7,479 bases of DNA from an uncultured Clostridia bacterium (GCA_947177005.1 CAMWSZ010000137.1:1-7479); one strand, 5' to 3'; shown: positions 1-6,885, numbered from the stretch's first letter. Notes: generated from the sequence alone by a model not told the origin. A program made the numbers and translations.

Positions 1-486
1 AGCACATTTTTCCTCGATTGTATACTATTATTTCTGGTTGGATAGAACACTAGGTGAGGCAGGCAATAATGATAAGTCTGATATCAAACTTTGTCCTCCG
101 TCAGTTCCATCCGTCAACCTATTGAGTGCTTCTTTAACTAGGCCTTGTTTGAAAAATAAAAAGAGTTGTTCAATTCACCAAAACAGGACTTTGTCAGTCT
201 ATAAAATCGACTGTACTGCCCGAAAATCTATAGGCAGGAGATACCTTTCGCACCTTCAGCAGACCATTCGGAACAACAAATTAGACAATATCACTATTTT
301 CAAACAAGCCCTAGCCCAACCGCATGACTAACGTTCAGTCCGCTTTTTGGTTCGCTCTTTTTCGGGTTTCCCTCTTCATGTCTTTGGCTGTATTTCTGCT
401 GTCCTTATTTCGCTCATTTCAACTTTTGATTCGCATTTTTAATGCAATTATACTCTGCGCTTGCCGCTATTCTTAGCAAATTGTTT
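1..486. other. Gene-free region downstream of the protease
   Basis: I see no supportable gene here. The only open frame of note (38-331, plus strand) starts at TTG, has no Shine-Dalgarno sequence and has a composition I do not recognise. The minus strand has many stops. A short GCATT/AATGC hairpin lies near 437-449, but it has no U-tract on the minus strand, so it is not a convincing terminator for the protease gene. Short motifs such as CAGTC...GACTG around 197-215 are too small to interpret. The stretch could be the remnant of a degraded element. Confidence 0.5.
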
Positions 487-3168
487 TTAAGATAAAGTAA
501 AGCTTTCAGACTCTACCACAGATCCAGTTCCATTATTATTTCCGCCCCAAGCAGCGGCAACGACCTTTACAGTGCATTGCCCACTGTCCAAGCTAATTCC
601 GCGACTGGAGATATTGTTATTTAAGGCAGATTCTAAACTCGAAATAGAATAACTTTTTGGACTGGACGTAGGGAAGCCCGATGAAACACTGTCAAGTGCA
701 AATCCTATGCGGTCTCCTTGATCGTCATCAACTGTTATTTCAATATACTTAAGTCCTCTCGCAGCTGACACGGATCCATACAGAACAATCTTCCCGCCGG
801 AGATATAACCACCCACGCCAGAAAAAACAGGTTTGCCACCGTCTTCTTCCACTTCTTCCACCGACACTACACAAGTAGCTGAATAGTTTTGTCCATTGAC
901 CGTTATTGTGGCAGTAATTGTGGTTGTCCCTGCTCTGACACCACTCACATTACCACCACTAACTGAAGCAACAGAACTATTGTCACTTCGCCAAGTTACG
1001 GATGTACCGCTGGGGGTGACGCTGGCCATAAGCGTTTGGCTCTCGCCAGTTTTCAAGGACAATCTATTGTTGTTCAGGCTGATTCCGGGCTTCACCTCGG
1101 CGACAACCGTCACCGTGCACTTCGCCTGATAGGAGGTCCCATTATACACGATTTGCGCTGTGATCGTAGCCGTACCTTGGCCCACTGCCGTCACCCTGCC
1201 GCCAGACACGGTGGCAACATCAGTGTCGCTACTACTCCAACTCACCGCCGTTCCGCTAGGCGTGACGTTGGCCGTGAGCGTTTGGCTCTCGCCGGCATTC
1301 AGAGACAGGCTGCTGTTACTCAGGCTGATTCCGGGCTTCACCTCGGCGACAACCGTCACCGTGCACTTCGCCTGATAGGAGGTCCCATTATACACGATTT
1401 GCGCTGTGATCGTAGCCGTACCTTGGCCCACTGCCGTCACCCTGCCGCCAGACACGGTGGCAACATCAGTGTCGCTACTACTCCAACTCACCGCCGTTCC
1501 GCTAGGCGTGACGTTGGCCGTGAGCGTTTGGCTCTCGCCGACATTCAGAGACAGGCTGCTGTTACTCAGGCTGATCTTGGGTGTGATATTCCCAGAGGGA
1601 GAGTGGGCCTTGTTTAGGTCCAGAAAACCGGCGCCCACCGTAGAATTGGTCCACTTCCCATAGGTCGTGGCAGAATAAAGCTCCTCCTCTAACGCAGCAG
1701 GGGTAAGCATCTTACCCCATGCAAGGTCGATCAGAATAGCGGCTGCGGCGGCGTGGGGTGCCGCCATGGATGTACCACTCTTAATTCCAAAGCTGCCTCC
1801 CGGGATTGTGGCCTTGATGTTCACACCTGGGGCCATCAGATCTACACTGGAACCATAATTGGAAGAGGAAGCCTTGTTGTGGTTGGAGTCACCAGAAGAC
1901 ACGACTACCATCCCTCCCATCGTGATATGGGCGGGGCATTTTCCGGCAGTATCCATATTATCATTTCCGGCCGAGGCAACCACCAGGCATCCCTTTTCAA
2001 CTGCATAAGAGATAGCACTGTCTTTCGTACTGCTGTGTATGCCACCCAACGAGAGATTGATGACGTCCGCACCGTTATTCGCCGCGTACTTGATGCCCGC
2101 CGCCACGGTACTGGCGTATCCCCCTCCACCATGGTCGTCAAACACGCGCACAGGCAGGATGTATACTGGAGCGGAACCCACACAGTCAATGATAGTCCCC
2201 GTCACATGGGTACCGTGGGAATAGCCGTCCTGCGGTGTGGTATCCCCGTCGATAAAGTCATAGCCGCTGCTTAACAGCCGACCCTGGAGGAAAGGATGAC
2301 CAAAATCCACACCGCTGTCTACCACAGCTACCACGCCCGAGCCTGTAAACCGGCTGGCGTATTTACTGATATAGCTGTCAAAGTTGCAGTCAGTCGCGCC
2401 CCAGCTATAATGCGCCCCGGACGCCGCCGTCTCAGAAGCCGCTTCATCATCAATGGGCGGGATGTAGAGATCCGGCTCGACTAGGATCCCTTGAGCCTTC
2501 AGGGCCTCGGCGGCCTCTCTAGCCTGAGTTGGGGTTTCAAACTGCAGGACCCACATCCCAGTACCATCTGAAAGCACCGTCTCCGGCTTCAGTTCCTGGG
2601 TGTCCAGCTGGTCGGCCAGGACAATGAGCCGGGCGGTCTGATAGGGAGCGGTTAATCGGATGGTCTGGGTTGTCTCCTCCCAATTCACCTCCAGCTCCAG
2701 GGCCTCGGCAACCGCGCGAATAGGCATATATGTATTGCCCTGTTTGATGTAAGGGGTAACATTCATCTGAGAAGTCTGGTCGTTGACTGTGATAATAGGG
2801 GATCCGATGGAGCAGCTGATCGTGTCGCCGCTGGCACTTTCGATCAGCACGGTAGACGTGGTGGATTCCCAATCTACCTCAGCCCCCGCTACCTCGGCAA
2901 CTGCCCGGATGGGAAGCATGGTACTGTTGTTGGTGATCTCGGGCGCGGCGGTCAGGTTTTGCGTTTTTCCATCCACTGTCAGGATGTCCGAACCAACCTG
3001 TAGCTCCATCTCGCCGAAAAACTTGGAATAGTCTTGTTTGCTCACCATGTTGGCAAGCTGCTGGTAAAAGTTCTCCTGCACCGTGGACTCATTGGCGTAG
3101 GCCGGCAGGCTAATCGTGGAAACAATCATAAAAAGCGCAGTCAGGAAACAGAAAATCTTGTTCTTCAT
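487..3168 (-). CDS. Secreted subtilisin-like (S8) serine protease with copper-amine-oxidase-N-like and BIG2 domains
   Basis: An 893-residue exported protease expected to act outside the cell or at the cell surface. Residues 1-25 form a signal peptide ending in AYA. Residues about 54-173 hold two half-repeats (LPIRAVAEVAGAEVDWE and MPIRAVAEALELEVNWE) typical of the Cu_amine_oxidN1 family, probably a binding or wall-associated module rather than an oxidase. Residues about 178-235 resemble an S8 propeptide. The catalytic domain (about 255-520) has all expected residues: D284 (VVDSGVD), H318 (HGTHV), oxyanion N402 (SAGND) and S467 (GTSMAAPH). Three BIG2 Ig-like repeats follow at about 531-607, 613-690 and 696-771, then a C-terminal domain of about 115 residues that I do not recognise. 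No LPXTG motif is visible. The start ATG is preceded by GGGGG with 8-nt spacing, a moderate ribosome binding site. The gene is visibly richer in GC than the operon upstream. The protease call is secure; the substrate is unknown. Confidence 0.95.
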   Translation of the reverse strand: MKNKIFCFLTALFMIVSTISLPAYANESTVQENFYQQLANMVSKQDYSKFFGEMELQVGSDILTVDGKTQNLTAAPEITNNSTMLPIRAVAEVAGAEVDWESTTSTVLIESASGDTISCSIGSPIITVNDQTSQMNVTPYIKQGNTYMPIRAVAEALELEVNWEETTQTIRLTAPYQTARLIVLADQLDTQELKPETVLSDGTGMWVLQFETPTQAREAAEALKAQGILVEPDLYIPPIDDEAASETAASGAHYSWGATDCNFDSYISKYASRFTGSGVVAVVDSGVDFGHPFLQGRLLSSGYDFIDGDTTPQDGYSHGTHVTGTIIDCVGSAPVYILPVRVFDDHGGGGYASTVAAGIKYAANNGADVINLSLGGIHSSTKDSAISYAVEKGCLVVASAGNDNMDTAGKCPAHITMGGMVVVSSGDSNHNKASSSNYGSSVDLMAPGVNIKATIPGGSFGIKSGTSMAAPHAAAAAILIDLAWGKMLTPAALEEELYSATTYGKWTNSTVGAGFLDLNKAHSPSGNITPKISLSNSSLSLNVGESQTLTANVTPSGTAVSWSSSDTDVATVSGGRVTAVGQGTATITAQIVYNGTSYQAKCTVTVVAEVKPGISLSNSSLSLNAGESQTLTANVTPSGTAVSWSSSDTDVATVSGGRVTAVGQGTATITAQIVYNGTSYQAKCTVTVVAEVKPGISLNNNRLSLKTGESQTLMASVTPSGTSVTWRSDNSSVASVSGGNVSGVRAGTTTITATITVNGQNYSATCVVSVEEVEEDGGKPVFSGVGGYISGGKIVLYGSVSAARGLKYIEITVDDDQGDRIGFALDSVSSGFPTSSPKSYSISSLESALNNNISSRGISLDSGQCTVKVVAAAWGGNNNGTGSVVESESFTLS
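1074..1565 (-). repeat. 246-bp tandem repeat (two copies) encoding BIG2 domains 1 and 2
   Basis: Copy A (1074-1319) and copy B (1320-1565) are directly adjacent, in frame (82 codons), and differ by a single base that I can find (G at 1295, A at 1541). That base causes the Ala/Val difference between the two domains (A625 versus V543). About ten further bases match the start of the unit after 1565. The third BIG2 domain, encoded just below 1074, is clearly diverged. This indicates a recent duplication or recent homogenisation, and unit copy number could vary between strains. Confidence 0.95.
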
Positions 3169-3388
3169 TTACAATACCCCCAATATACTCAGTTAACCTG
3201 TTGTGAAATTTATAACCCAAAGATATCAACCAATTTTTCCCATTTGGTTCCCTCCTATCTTTCTTAGCCGTTGTATCGGAACAGCTAAATTAGATAAAAT
3301 ACGCAAAACTATTGAAAATACGAATCGGATGTTCGCGACTAGCTGGGTGACGGACATCGCCATCAAAATATTTATACAGTAATGAAAG
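3169..3388. other. Intergenic region between the operon and the protease gene
   Basis: This 220-bp gap contains no supportable gene. On the minus strand it carries a very good Shine-Dalgarno followed by a five-codon frame (separate entry), and AT-rich stretches that could be protease promoter material, for example TATAAA near 3209-3214. I cannot match a convincing -35/-10 pair with 16-18 bp spacing. No clear Rho-independent terminator follows the upstream gene that ends at 3389. Confidence 0.4.
3226..3243 (-). other. Possible five-codon leader ORF (MGKIG) with a strong ribosome binding site
   Basis: AGGAGG at 3251-3256 lies exactly 7 nt before an ATG at 3241-3243. The frame then reads Met-Gly-Lys-Ile-Gly-stop. 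This ribosome binding site is better than that of the protease gene beginning 58 bp downstream. It could be a leader peptide, a relic of a lost gene whose frame has been broken, or chance. Nothing else in the sequence decides among these. Confidence 0.3.
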
Positions 3389-3931
3389 CTAACCCTCCGT
3401 TGGTATGGTAACTCTCTGAACAATTTTCTGTGCGTATGGATCACGTATATCATCTCTAATAATTATTAATTCAATCGCAACTATATTATCTTGCTCAAGC
3501 TGTTGCGCAACGGCCTTCATAATTCCTATTACAAATTCTGGGTTTTTGATAGAAAGCCCCATGCGATCATATTGGCGAGAAAAGGGATCCTGTTCTTCAT
3601 TCACAGGTACTTTCATCCATCCGTATCTAAAACCGATATTTTTGTCAAACTTCACATATAGTTCCCAGCTTGCGGCATAATAGGGGTTGACTTCTTCGAA
3701 CCTGGGAAATAGAAAACCTTTTTTGACTAATTGATGCGCAATGCGGTTCTCTTTTGCGTTTTTCCGAATTTTCTCTTTGATGCCCTCACAGATTGTATCA
3801 ATCACGTCTGGCCCATCCCTTTTGAAACATTCAATGTCTTCTGCTGTGTTTAACACAGGCGGAAATGTCGTTTGAACAGGTATCTCACGTTCACGCTCGA
3901 TAGCAGCGATCTCATCTTGAAAACTTCCCAT
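3389..3931 (-). CDS. Uncharacterised soluble protein, third gene of the XpaC operon
   Basis: I do not recognise this 180-residue protein. It has no signal peptide or membrane segment, so it is probably cytoplasmic. The N-terminus is charged (MGSFQDEIAAIEREREIP). The middle holds aromatic-rich stretches (NPYYAASWELYVKF, about 82-95, and GFRYGWMKVPV, about 100-110). The C-terminal half predicts a helix (PEFVIGIMKAVAQQLEQ) followed by a hydrophobic strand (IVAIELIIIRD), suggesting a small alpha/beta fold. I chose the ATG at 3931 because GGAGG lies 7 nt upstream. An in-frame ATG at 3985 would add 18 residues and overlap the end of the upstream gene by 8 bp, but its ribosome binding site is weaker. 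It lies 46 bp after the TPR/NPCBM gene on the same strand, so co-transcription is likely and a role linked to that membrane protein is inferred. Confidence 0.8.
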   Translation of the reverse strand: MGSFQDEIAAIEREREIPVQTTFPPVLNTAEDIECFKRDGPDVIDTICEGIKEKIRKNAKENRIAHQLVKKGFLFPRFEEVNPYYAASWELYVKFDKNIGFRYGWMKVPVNEEQDPFSRQYDRMGLSIKNPEFVIGIMKAVAQQLEQDNIVAIELIIIRDDIRDPYAQKIVQRVTIPTEG

Positions 3932-3977
3932 CACGTTACCTCCGAGTATATTTTGAAATTTTAGAAGCAAACAGTTT

Positions 3978-5348
3978 TTATCCATTTACCTCTAACTTAC
4001 TAAGATAGGCATTGGTCAAATATCCTACCACCCGGTCTCCACCAGTTAAAGCTGTATCATTTACCATCTCAATGCGCAGAGTAGAAACGCCATCTACATC
4101 AATGGTAAATTTGTCGGTATGAAATCCAGCAGAAATACCGGGTGATTGATATAGTAAATTGCCATCACCATACACAGAAATATATGCAAAATATTTTGTG
4201 TGCTTATATTCTTCTGGTAATACTACCATACCGCAGAAAGATTTGAATTCTCCAGATAAATCAAAAGTGATAGACGCTGGATACCAACTTAGCACGCTAC
4301 TATTATGAATGTGGTAGTGTCCCAAAATAACGTTACCATCGCAATCAGTTAGGGATGTATTTTCGATTTCAATACCTGATCCTGAAGAAAACTCAGTTTT
4401 TGTTAAATAATCAATATTCTCAATCAAATAGACTGGTGAGTACTCCTCATATTCTTCAATTACGCTATCAAGTTCCCTATCACCCGGGAGAACCGTCATT
4501 GCGGATTGGACAAGTTGTATTGCCGACTCATACCCTTCGCTGTGCAAGAGCACCTCCGACTGTATTAAAATATCATTTCGATAATCTGTTGCATATTTGT
4601 TACTCAGCGCCTCTAATTCTACATCACCATTAATGATGTCTATTGCGCCTTGAATACTCAAAAAGGCGTTAGCGTAGTCTCCCGCTGCCGCAGATGCTTC
4701 TGCACTATCTATCGCCGCAGTGCGGACAGAGGATCTATGCGCTAGGGTGTACTCATTAATTGTGCTAACCAGTCTATCATCTTGTGGAATCACAAGAAGT
4801 CCGGCATTTAGGATGTCAATTGCTAAAACGTAGTCATTTCTTTCGACATATGTTTTTGCGGTGTCAATTAAATTGGAGAGATATTGATCTATAGCATTTG
4901 TAAGGGCGGTTTGTGCCTTAAGGTAATAATCACTGCTATCATCAACTTCACTCAATGTGGTAATCGCTTTTTCATATTCACCCATCTCATAATAGGACAT
5001 CCCCAATTCATAAACTGTATCTGTCTTTTCTATTTCTGCTTCTGTTTCTATTTGAGAGGATGAACTACTTTCGGTTGTTTCTTCGTAGTTTACCGTATCT
5101 CCCATGTTACTGGAAAGGCCAATAGCAACGATGGCTACCGCAGCGATTATCGTGCTTATCAGTTTCCCCTTTGTTTTCGATAAAGAGGTCGCTACAATAT
5201 CAATCATTACAAATACAGTCAACATGATGAGAATTGTCGTTAACGCCGTCCCTATCGGGGCGTGTCCAATCGGCACTATGGCAACAAATACTGTTAATAC
5301 CATTATAACTGCTGCAAAGAATCTATTTTCTAAAACTTTCATTTTCAT
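3978..5348 (-). CDS. Membrane-anchored TPR protein with C-terminal NPCBM-like domain
   Basis: A 456-residue protein. Three hydrophobic segments (about 9-27, 33-55 and 63-81) should anchor it in the membrane. A Ser/Glu-rich linker (about 85-110) follows, then TPR-like helical repeats from about 112 to 300, the clearest being YELGMSYYEMGEYEKAITTL. The C-terminus (about 314-456) looks like an NPCBM-type beta-sandwich, with ITFDLSGEFKSFCGMV, YISVYGDGNLLYQSPGI and a final NAYLSKLEV strand. NPCBM domains are linked to carbohydrate binding in glycosidases, so binding of cell-wall glycans or capsule is a reasonable inference, not shown. With three membrane passes the TPR/NPCBM part is expected outside the cell if the N-terminus is inside. 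The start is either this ATG or the ATG two codons later; GGGAG lies 3 nt before the first and 9 nt before the second. The gene begins 11 bp after the XpaC gene, indicating one operon. Confidence 0.85.
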   Translation of the reverse strand: MKMKVLENRFFAAVIMVLTVFVAIVPIGHAPIGTALTTILIMLTVFVMIDIVATSLSKTKGKLISTIIAAVAIVAIGLSSNMGDTVNYEETTESSSSSQIETEAEIEKTDTVYELGMSYYEMGEYEKAITTLSEVDDSSDYYLKAQTALTNAIDQYLSNLIDTAKTYVERNDYVLAIDILNAGLLVIPQDDRLVSTINEYTLAHRSSVRTAAIDSAEASAAAGDYANAFLSIQGAIDIINGDVELEALSNKYATDYRNDILIQSEVLLHSEGYESAIQLVQSAMTVLPGDRELDSVIEEYEEYSPVYLIENIDYLTKTEFSSGSGIEIENTSLTDCDGNVILGHYHIHNSSVLSWYPASITFDLSGEFKSFCGMVVLPEEYKHTKYFAYISVYGDGNLLYQSPGISAGFHTDKFTIDVDGVSTLRIEMVNDTALTGGDRVVGYLTNAYLSKLEVNG

Positions 5349-5359
5349 CTGCTCCCATC

Positions 5360-6040
5360 TTACAATGTAAGCTTAATATCCGATCCATCTGCATTTTTGG
5401 TGGTTTCTGCTTCCATTCTTTCACCAGATATTCCTTCTCGGGCCATCATACTTTCCAAAACCGACAACTCAACGGAGATATCTAGTACATCCGATCCGAA
5501 AAGACTATCTAGTTGCTTATGGAAAACAACCAAAATAGATGAGTTTAACATATCTTCTATCTGGTGCTTGGTTCGATTTATGTTCTCACCTTCAATGCCA
5601 GTAGCTTCTGCACGATGGTAAGCATTTAAGATATTCAATGTCGTAGGCAAGTAATAGTCAACAAATGTTTCGATCTGTTGCAATTTTTCTGGTCGATTTT
5701 CTACCTCATTCAAAATTTTTCCACCAAGCAATTCTAGCTGAGCAATTGTAGTACGGACTTCCGAATTTTGAATTTGCTCCATGACCTGCCTTAAATTGAA
5801 GATTGCTACATCGCCACGTTGAAAAACATGATTGATATCGGATTCTGTTTGTGTTTGTATTTCTACAGATTCACGAGGGACAGGGGGCTGGTCTGGCTGT
5901 ATCAATCGTAACAAAGTAAAAACACCAATTGAAATTATCACCTCTAAAATGACCCCGGCTGATGGCTGTAATACTATGAGCAGCAACCACAAAACGGTCA
6001 CTCCATAATAAGGAAGGGGCATATTCTTTTGTTGCTTCAT
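5360..6040 (-). CDS. xpaC: XpaC-family (5-bromo-4-chloroindolyl phosphate hydrolysis) membrane protein
   Basis: A 226-residue protein with an N-terminal two-helix membrane hairpin (about 11-25 and 27-46), a linker, and a cytoplasmic coiled, helical domain. The family (Pfam Halogen_Hydrol, B. subtilis XpaC) is recognised from YYLPTTLNIL at 129-138, the GENINRTKHQIEDML helix, and the DVLDISVELSVLESMM segment. The biochemical role of XpaC proteins is unclear; they often sit beside telA (toxic-anion-resistance) genes, but no telA lies in this window. Start choice is uncertain. I use the ATG at 6040 because it gives the usual short cytoplasmic lead before the membrane hairpin and has GAGGGAG 10 nt upstream. 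An ATG at 6109 with GGTGGAG 5 nt upstream would add 23 residues of unusual composition, and a GTG at 6115 is also in frame. It is the first gene of the operon that faces away from the recombinase and the inverted repeats. Confidence 0.88.
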   Translation of the reverse strand: MKQQKNMPLPYYGVTVLWLLLIVLQPSAGVILEVIISIGVFTLLRLIQPDQPPVPRESVEIQTQTESDINHVFQRGDVAIFNLRQVMEQIQNSEVRTTIAQLELLGGKILNEVENRPEKLQQIETFVDYYLPTTLNILNAYHRAEATGIEGENINRTKHQIEDMLNSSILVVFHKQLDSLFGSDVLDISVELSVLESMMAREGISGERMEAETTKNADGSDIKLTL

Positions 6041-6115
6041 CCATTTACATCTCCCTCTGGTCATACTATCCCTATTTTGTTGGTTGTTGCTAATGGGTAT
6101 GGCACACATCCTCAC

Positions 6116-6143
6116 TCCACCAAAATGTGTACTTTTCTGTTGA
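6116..6143 (+). repeat. Left putative recombination site (28-bp dyad, GT core)
   Basis: It contains AAATGTGTACTTTTCTGT at 6123-6140, repeated in inverted form at 6233-6250. Within the 28-bp window, 9 of 13 half-site positions are dyad-symmetric around G6129-T6130. The outer part overlaps GGTGGAG, a possible Shine-Dalgarno for the operon, so the site lies in the 5' untranslated region. Confidence 0.6.
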
Positions 6144-6168
6144 CCAATTTTCTTTAATATTTTATCAT
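6140..6168 (+). promoter_or_regulatory. Putative opposing promoter inside the invertible segment
   Basis: On the plus strand TTGACC (6140-6145) is followed after 17 bp by TATCAT (6163-6168). In the present orientation it would transcribe into the 3' end of the recombinase gene as antisense. After inversion it would point toward the operon. It overlaps the opposing promoter, so the two could not fire freely together. The -35 element begins within the left repeat. Both hexamers match the sigma-A consensus at 5 of 6 positions, but the AT-rich context makes chance matches possible. Confidence 0.4.
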
Positions 6169-6187
6169 AAGACTATTGAAATTGCAA
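6159..6187 (-). promoter_or_regulatory. Putative sigma-A promoter for the XpaC operon
   Basis: On the minus strand TTGCAA (6187-6182) is followed after 17 bp by TAAAAT (6164-6159), facing the operon, with a likely transcription start near 6152. A second option on the same strand is a perfect TTGACA (6210-6205) with TGCAAT 18 bp later. Both lie inside the inverted repeats, so inversion would turn them away from the operon. Confidence 0.55.
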
Positions 6188-6210
6188 CTATTTTGTGGTA
6201 TTCTTGTCAA

Positions 6211-6269
6211 AAGTAGGGTGAGGTGTTATTTTACAGGAAAGTACACATTTCTGTAAATTTTCCCTACTT
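6211..6269. repeat. Nested inverted repeat at the recombinase 3' end, possible weak terminator
   Basis: AAGTAGGG (6211-6218) pairs with CCCTACTT (6262-6269), and TTTACAG (6230-6236) pairs with CTGTAAA (6251-6257) inside it. On the minus strand the outer arm is followed by a short TTTT run, so the structure might end recombinase transcripts before the operon. The outer stem overlaps the recombinase stop codon, the loops are uneven and the U-run is short, so terminator function is uncertain. Confidence 0.3.
6230..6257 (-). repeat. Right putative recombination site (28-bp dyad, GT core)
   Basis: Read on the minus strand it contains AAATGTGTACTTTCCTGT (6250 down to 6233), one mismatch from the left copy. 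The window is flanked by TTTACAG and CTGTAAA, and 11 of 13 half-site positions are symmetric around a GT core (plus-strand A6243-C6244). It starts 10 bp after the recombinase stop codon. This is the more symmetric of the two sites. Confidence 0.65.
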
Positions 6270-6885
6270 ACAACAACTTTGCCTTTTCGTAAATCTCCGC
6301 CCGGTATCGGAATGTGGACAGTGGCATTCCACACTCTTTCGCCGCTGCTGTGCCAGTGATCGCTCCGGCTTTCCACCGCTGATAGGCACTGTGATAATTT
6401 TCCGGCAACGGCCTGGGCGGTCTGCCAAACCGAACACCTTTTGCCTTTGCCGCCGCAATACCCTCCGCCTGCCGCTGGCGGATGTTGGTACGCTCATTTT
6501 CTGCCACGAAGGACAGCACTTGCAGGACAATATCGCTGAGGAATGTCCCCATCAGGTCTTTGCCCCGCCGGGTGTCCAGGAGCGGCATATCCAGTACCAC
6601 AATGTCGATCTTCTTCTCTTTGGTGAGAATCCTCCACTGATTTTGGATTTCCTCATAATTGCGCCCCAGCCGGTCGATGCTCTTGATATAGAGCAAGTCG
6701 TCCGGCTTGAGTTTTCGGATCAGCTTCTTGTACTGAGGACGGTTGAAATCTTTGCCTGACTGCTTGTCCATAAAGATGTTTTGTTCCGGGATGGACATCT
6801 CCCGCAGTGCGATCAACTGCCGGTCCTCGTTCTGCTCACGGGTGCTGACCCGGATGTAGCCGTATGTAGCTGAAATAATTATCAT
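6268..6885 (-). CDS. Serine recombinase (resolvase/DNA invertase family)
   Basis: A 205-residue small serine recombinase, the class that includes Hin, Gin and gamma-delta resolvase. The N-terminal catalytic domain has YIRVSTREQ with nucleophile S14 and R12, a DRLGRN motif with R72 and R75, and a long E-helix region (about 120-148, ENERTNIRQRQAEGIAAAKA). The linker GVRFGRPP (150-157) leads to a C-terminal helix-turn-helix (about 165-200, AITGTAAAKECGMPLSTFRY) that should bind the crossover site. Length and motifs are intact, so it is probably active. The ATG follows GAGGAGG by only one base. An in-frame ATT two codons later has 7-nt spacing, so the true start is unsettled. The gene follows the HTH gene by 6 bp and ends 10 bp before the right putative recombination site. 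Whether it acts as an invertase or a resolvase cannot be told from sequence alone. Confidence 0.93.
   Translation of the reverse strand: MIIISATYGYIRVSTREQNEDRQLIALREMSIPEQNIFMDKQSGKDFNRPQYKKLIRKLKPDDLLYIKSIDRLGRNYEEIQNQWRILTKEKKIDIVVLDMPLLDTRRGKDLMGTFLSDIVLQVLSFVAENERTNIRQRQAEGIAAAKAKGVRFGRPPRPLPENYHSAYQRWKAGAITGTAAAKECGMPLSTFRYRAEIYEKAKLL

Larger units (their letters stand above)
6116..6257. mobile_element. Candidate invertible promoter segment (phase-variation switch)
   Basis: An 18-bp inverted repeat (17/18 identical) bounds an AT-rich segment wholly between the recombinase stop codon (6268) and the first credible start codon of the operon. Each repeat lies in a 28-bp imperfect dyad centred on GT, the size of small serine recombinase crossover sites. 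The segment holds promoter-like sequences on both strands. Core-to-core inversion would exchange about 6131-6242 and leave both coding regions intact. The adjacent gene encodes a serine recombinase of the right class. The repeats, dyads and promoters are seen in the sequence; that the segment inverts is inference. Confidence 0.6.

Noticed and set aside
38..331. 97-codon open frame on the plus strand
   Set aside because: It starts at TTG without a ribosome binding site, has no recognisable domain, and lies in an otherwise gene-poor stretch.
1074..1565. Repeats as a CRISPR array
   Set aside because: The units are 246-bp in-frame coding repeats without spacers.
1036..1617. 193-codon plus-strand frame with internal repeats, antisense to the protease
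   Set aside because: It mirrors the 246-bp repeat of the BIG2 region in another frame; the protease frame has clear domains and catalytic residues.
3226..3453. 75-codon minus-strand frame spanning the operon end and intergenic gap
   Set aside because: It overlaps the end of the 3389-3931 gene and has no ribosome binding site at its start; only its last five codons follow a good site, reported separately.
6123..6250. The inverted repeats as ends of a MITE or small insertion sequence
   Set aside because: No target-site duplication is visible outside the repeats, the flanks differ, and the dyad with GT centre fits a crossover site better.
6223..6759. 178-codon plus-strand frame antisense to the recombinase
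   Set aside because: It has no family signature, and the opposite strand encodes a full, intact serine recombinase.
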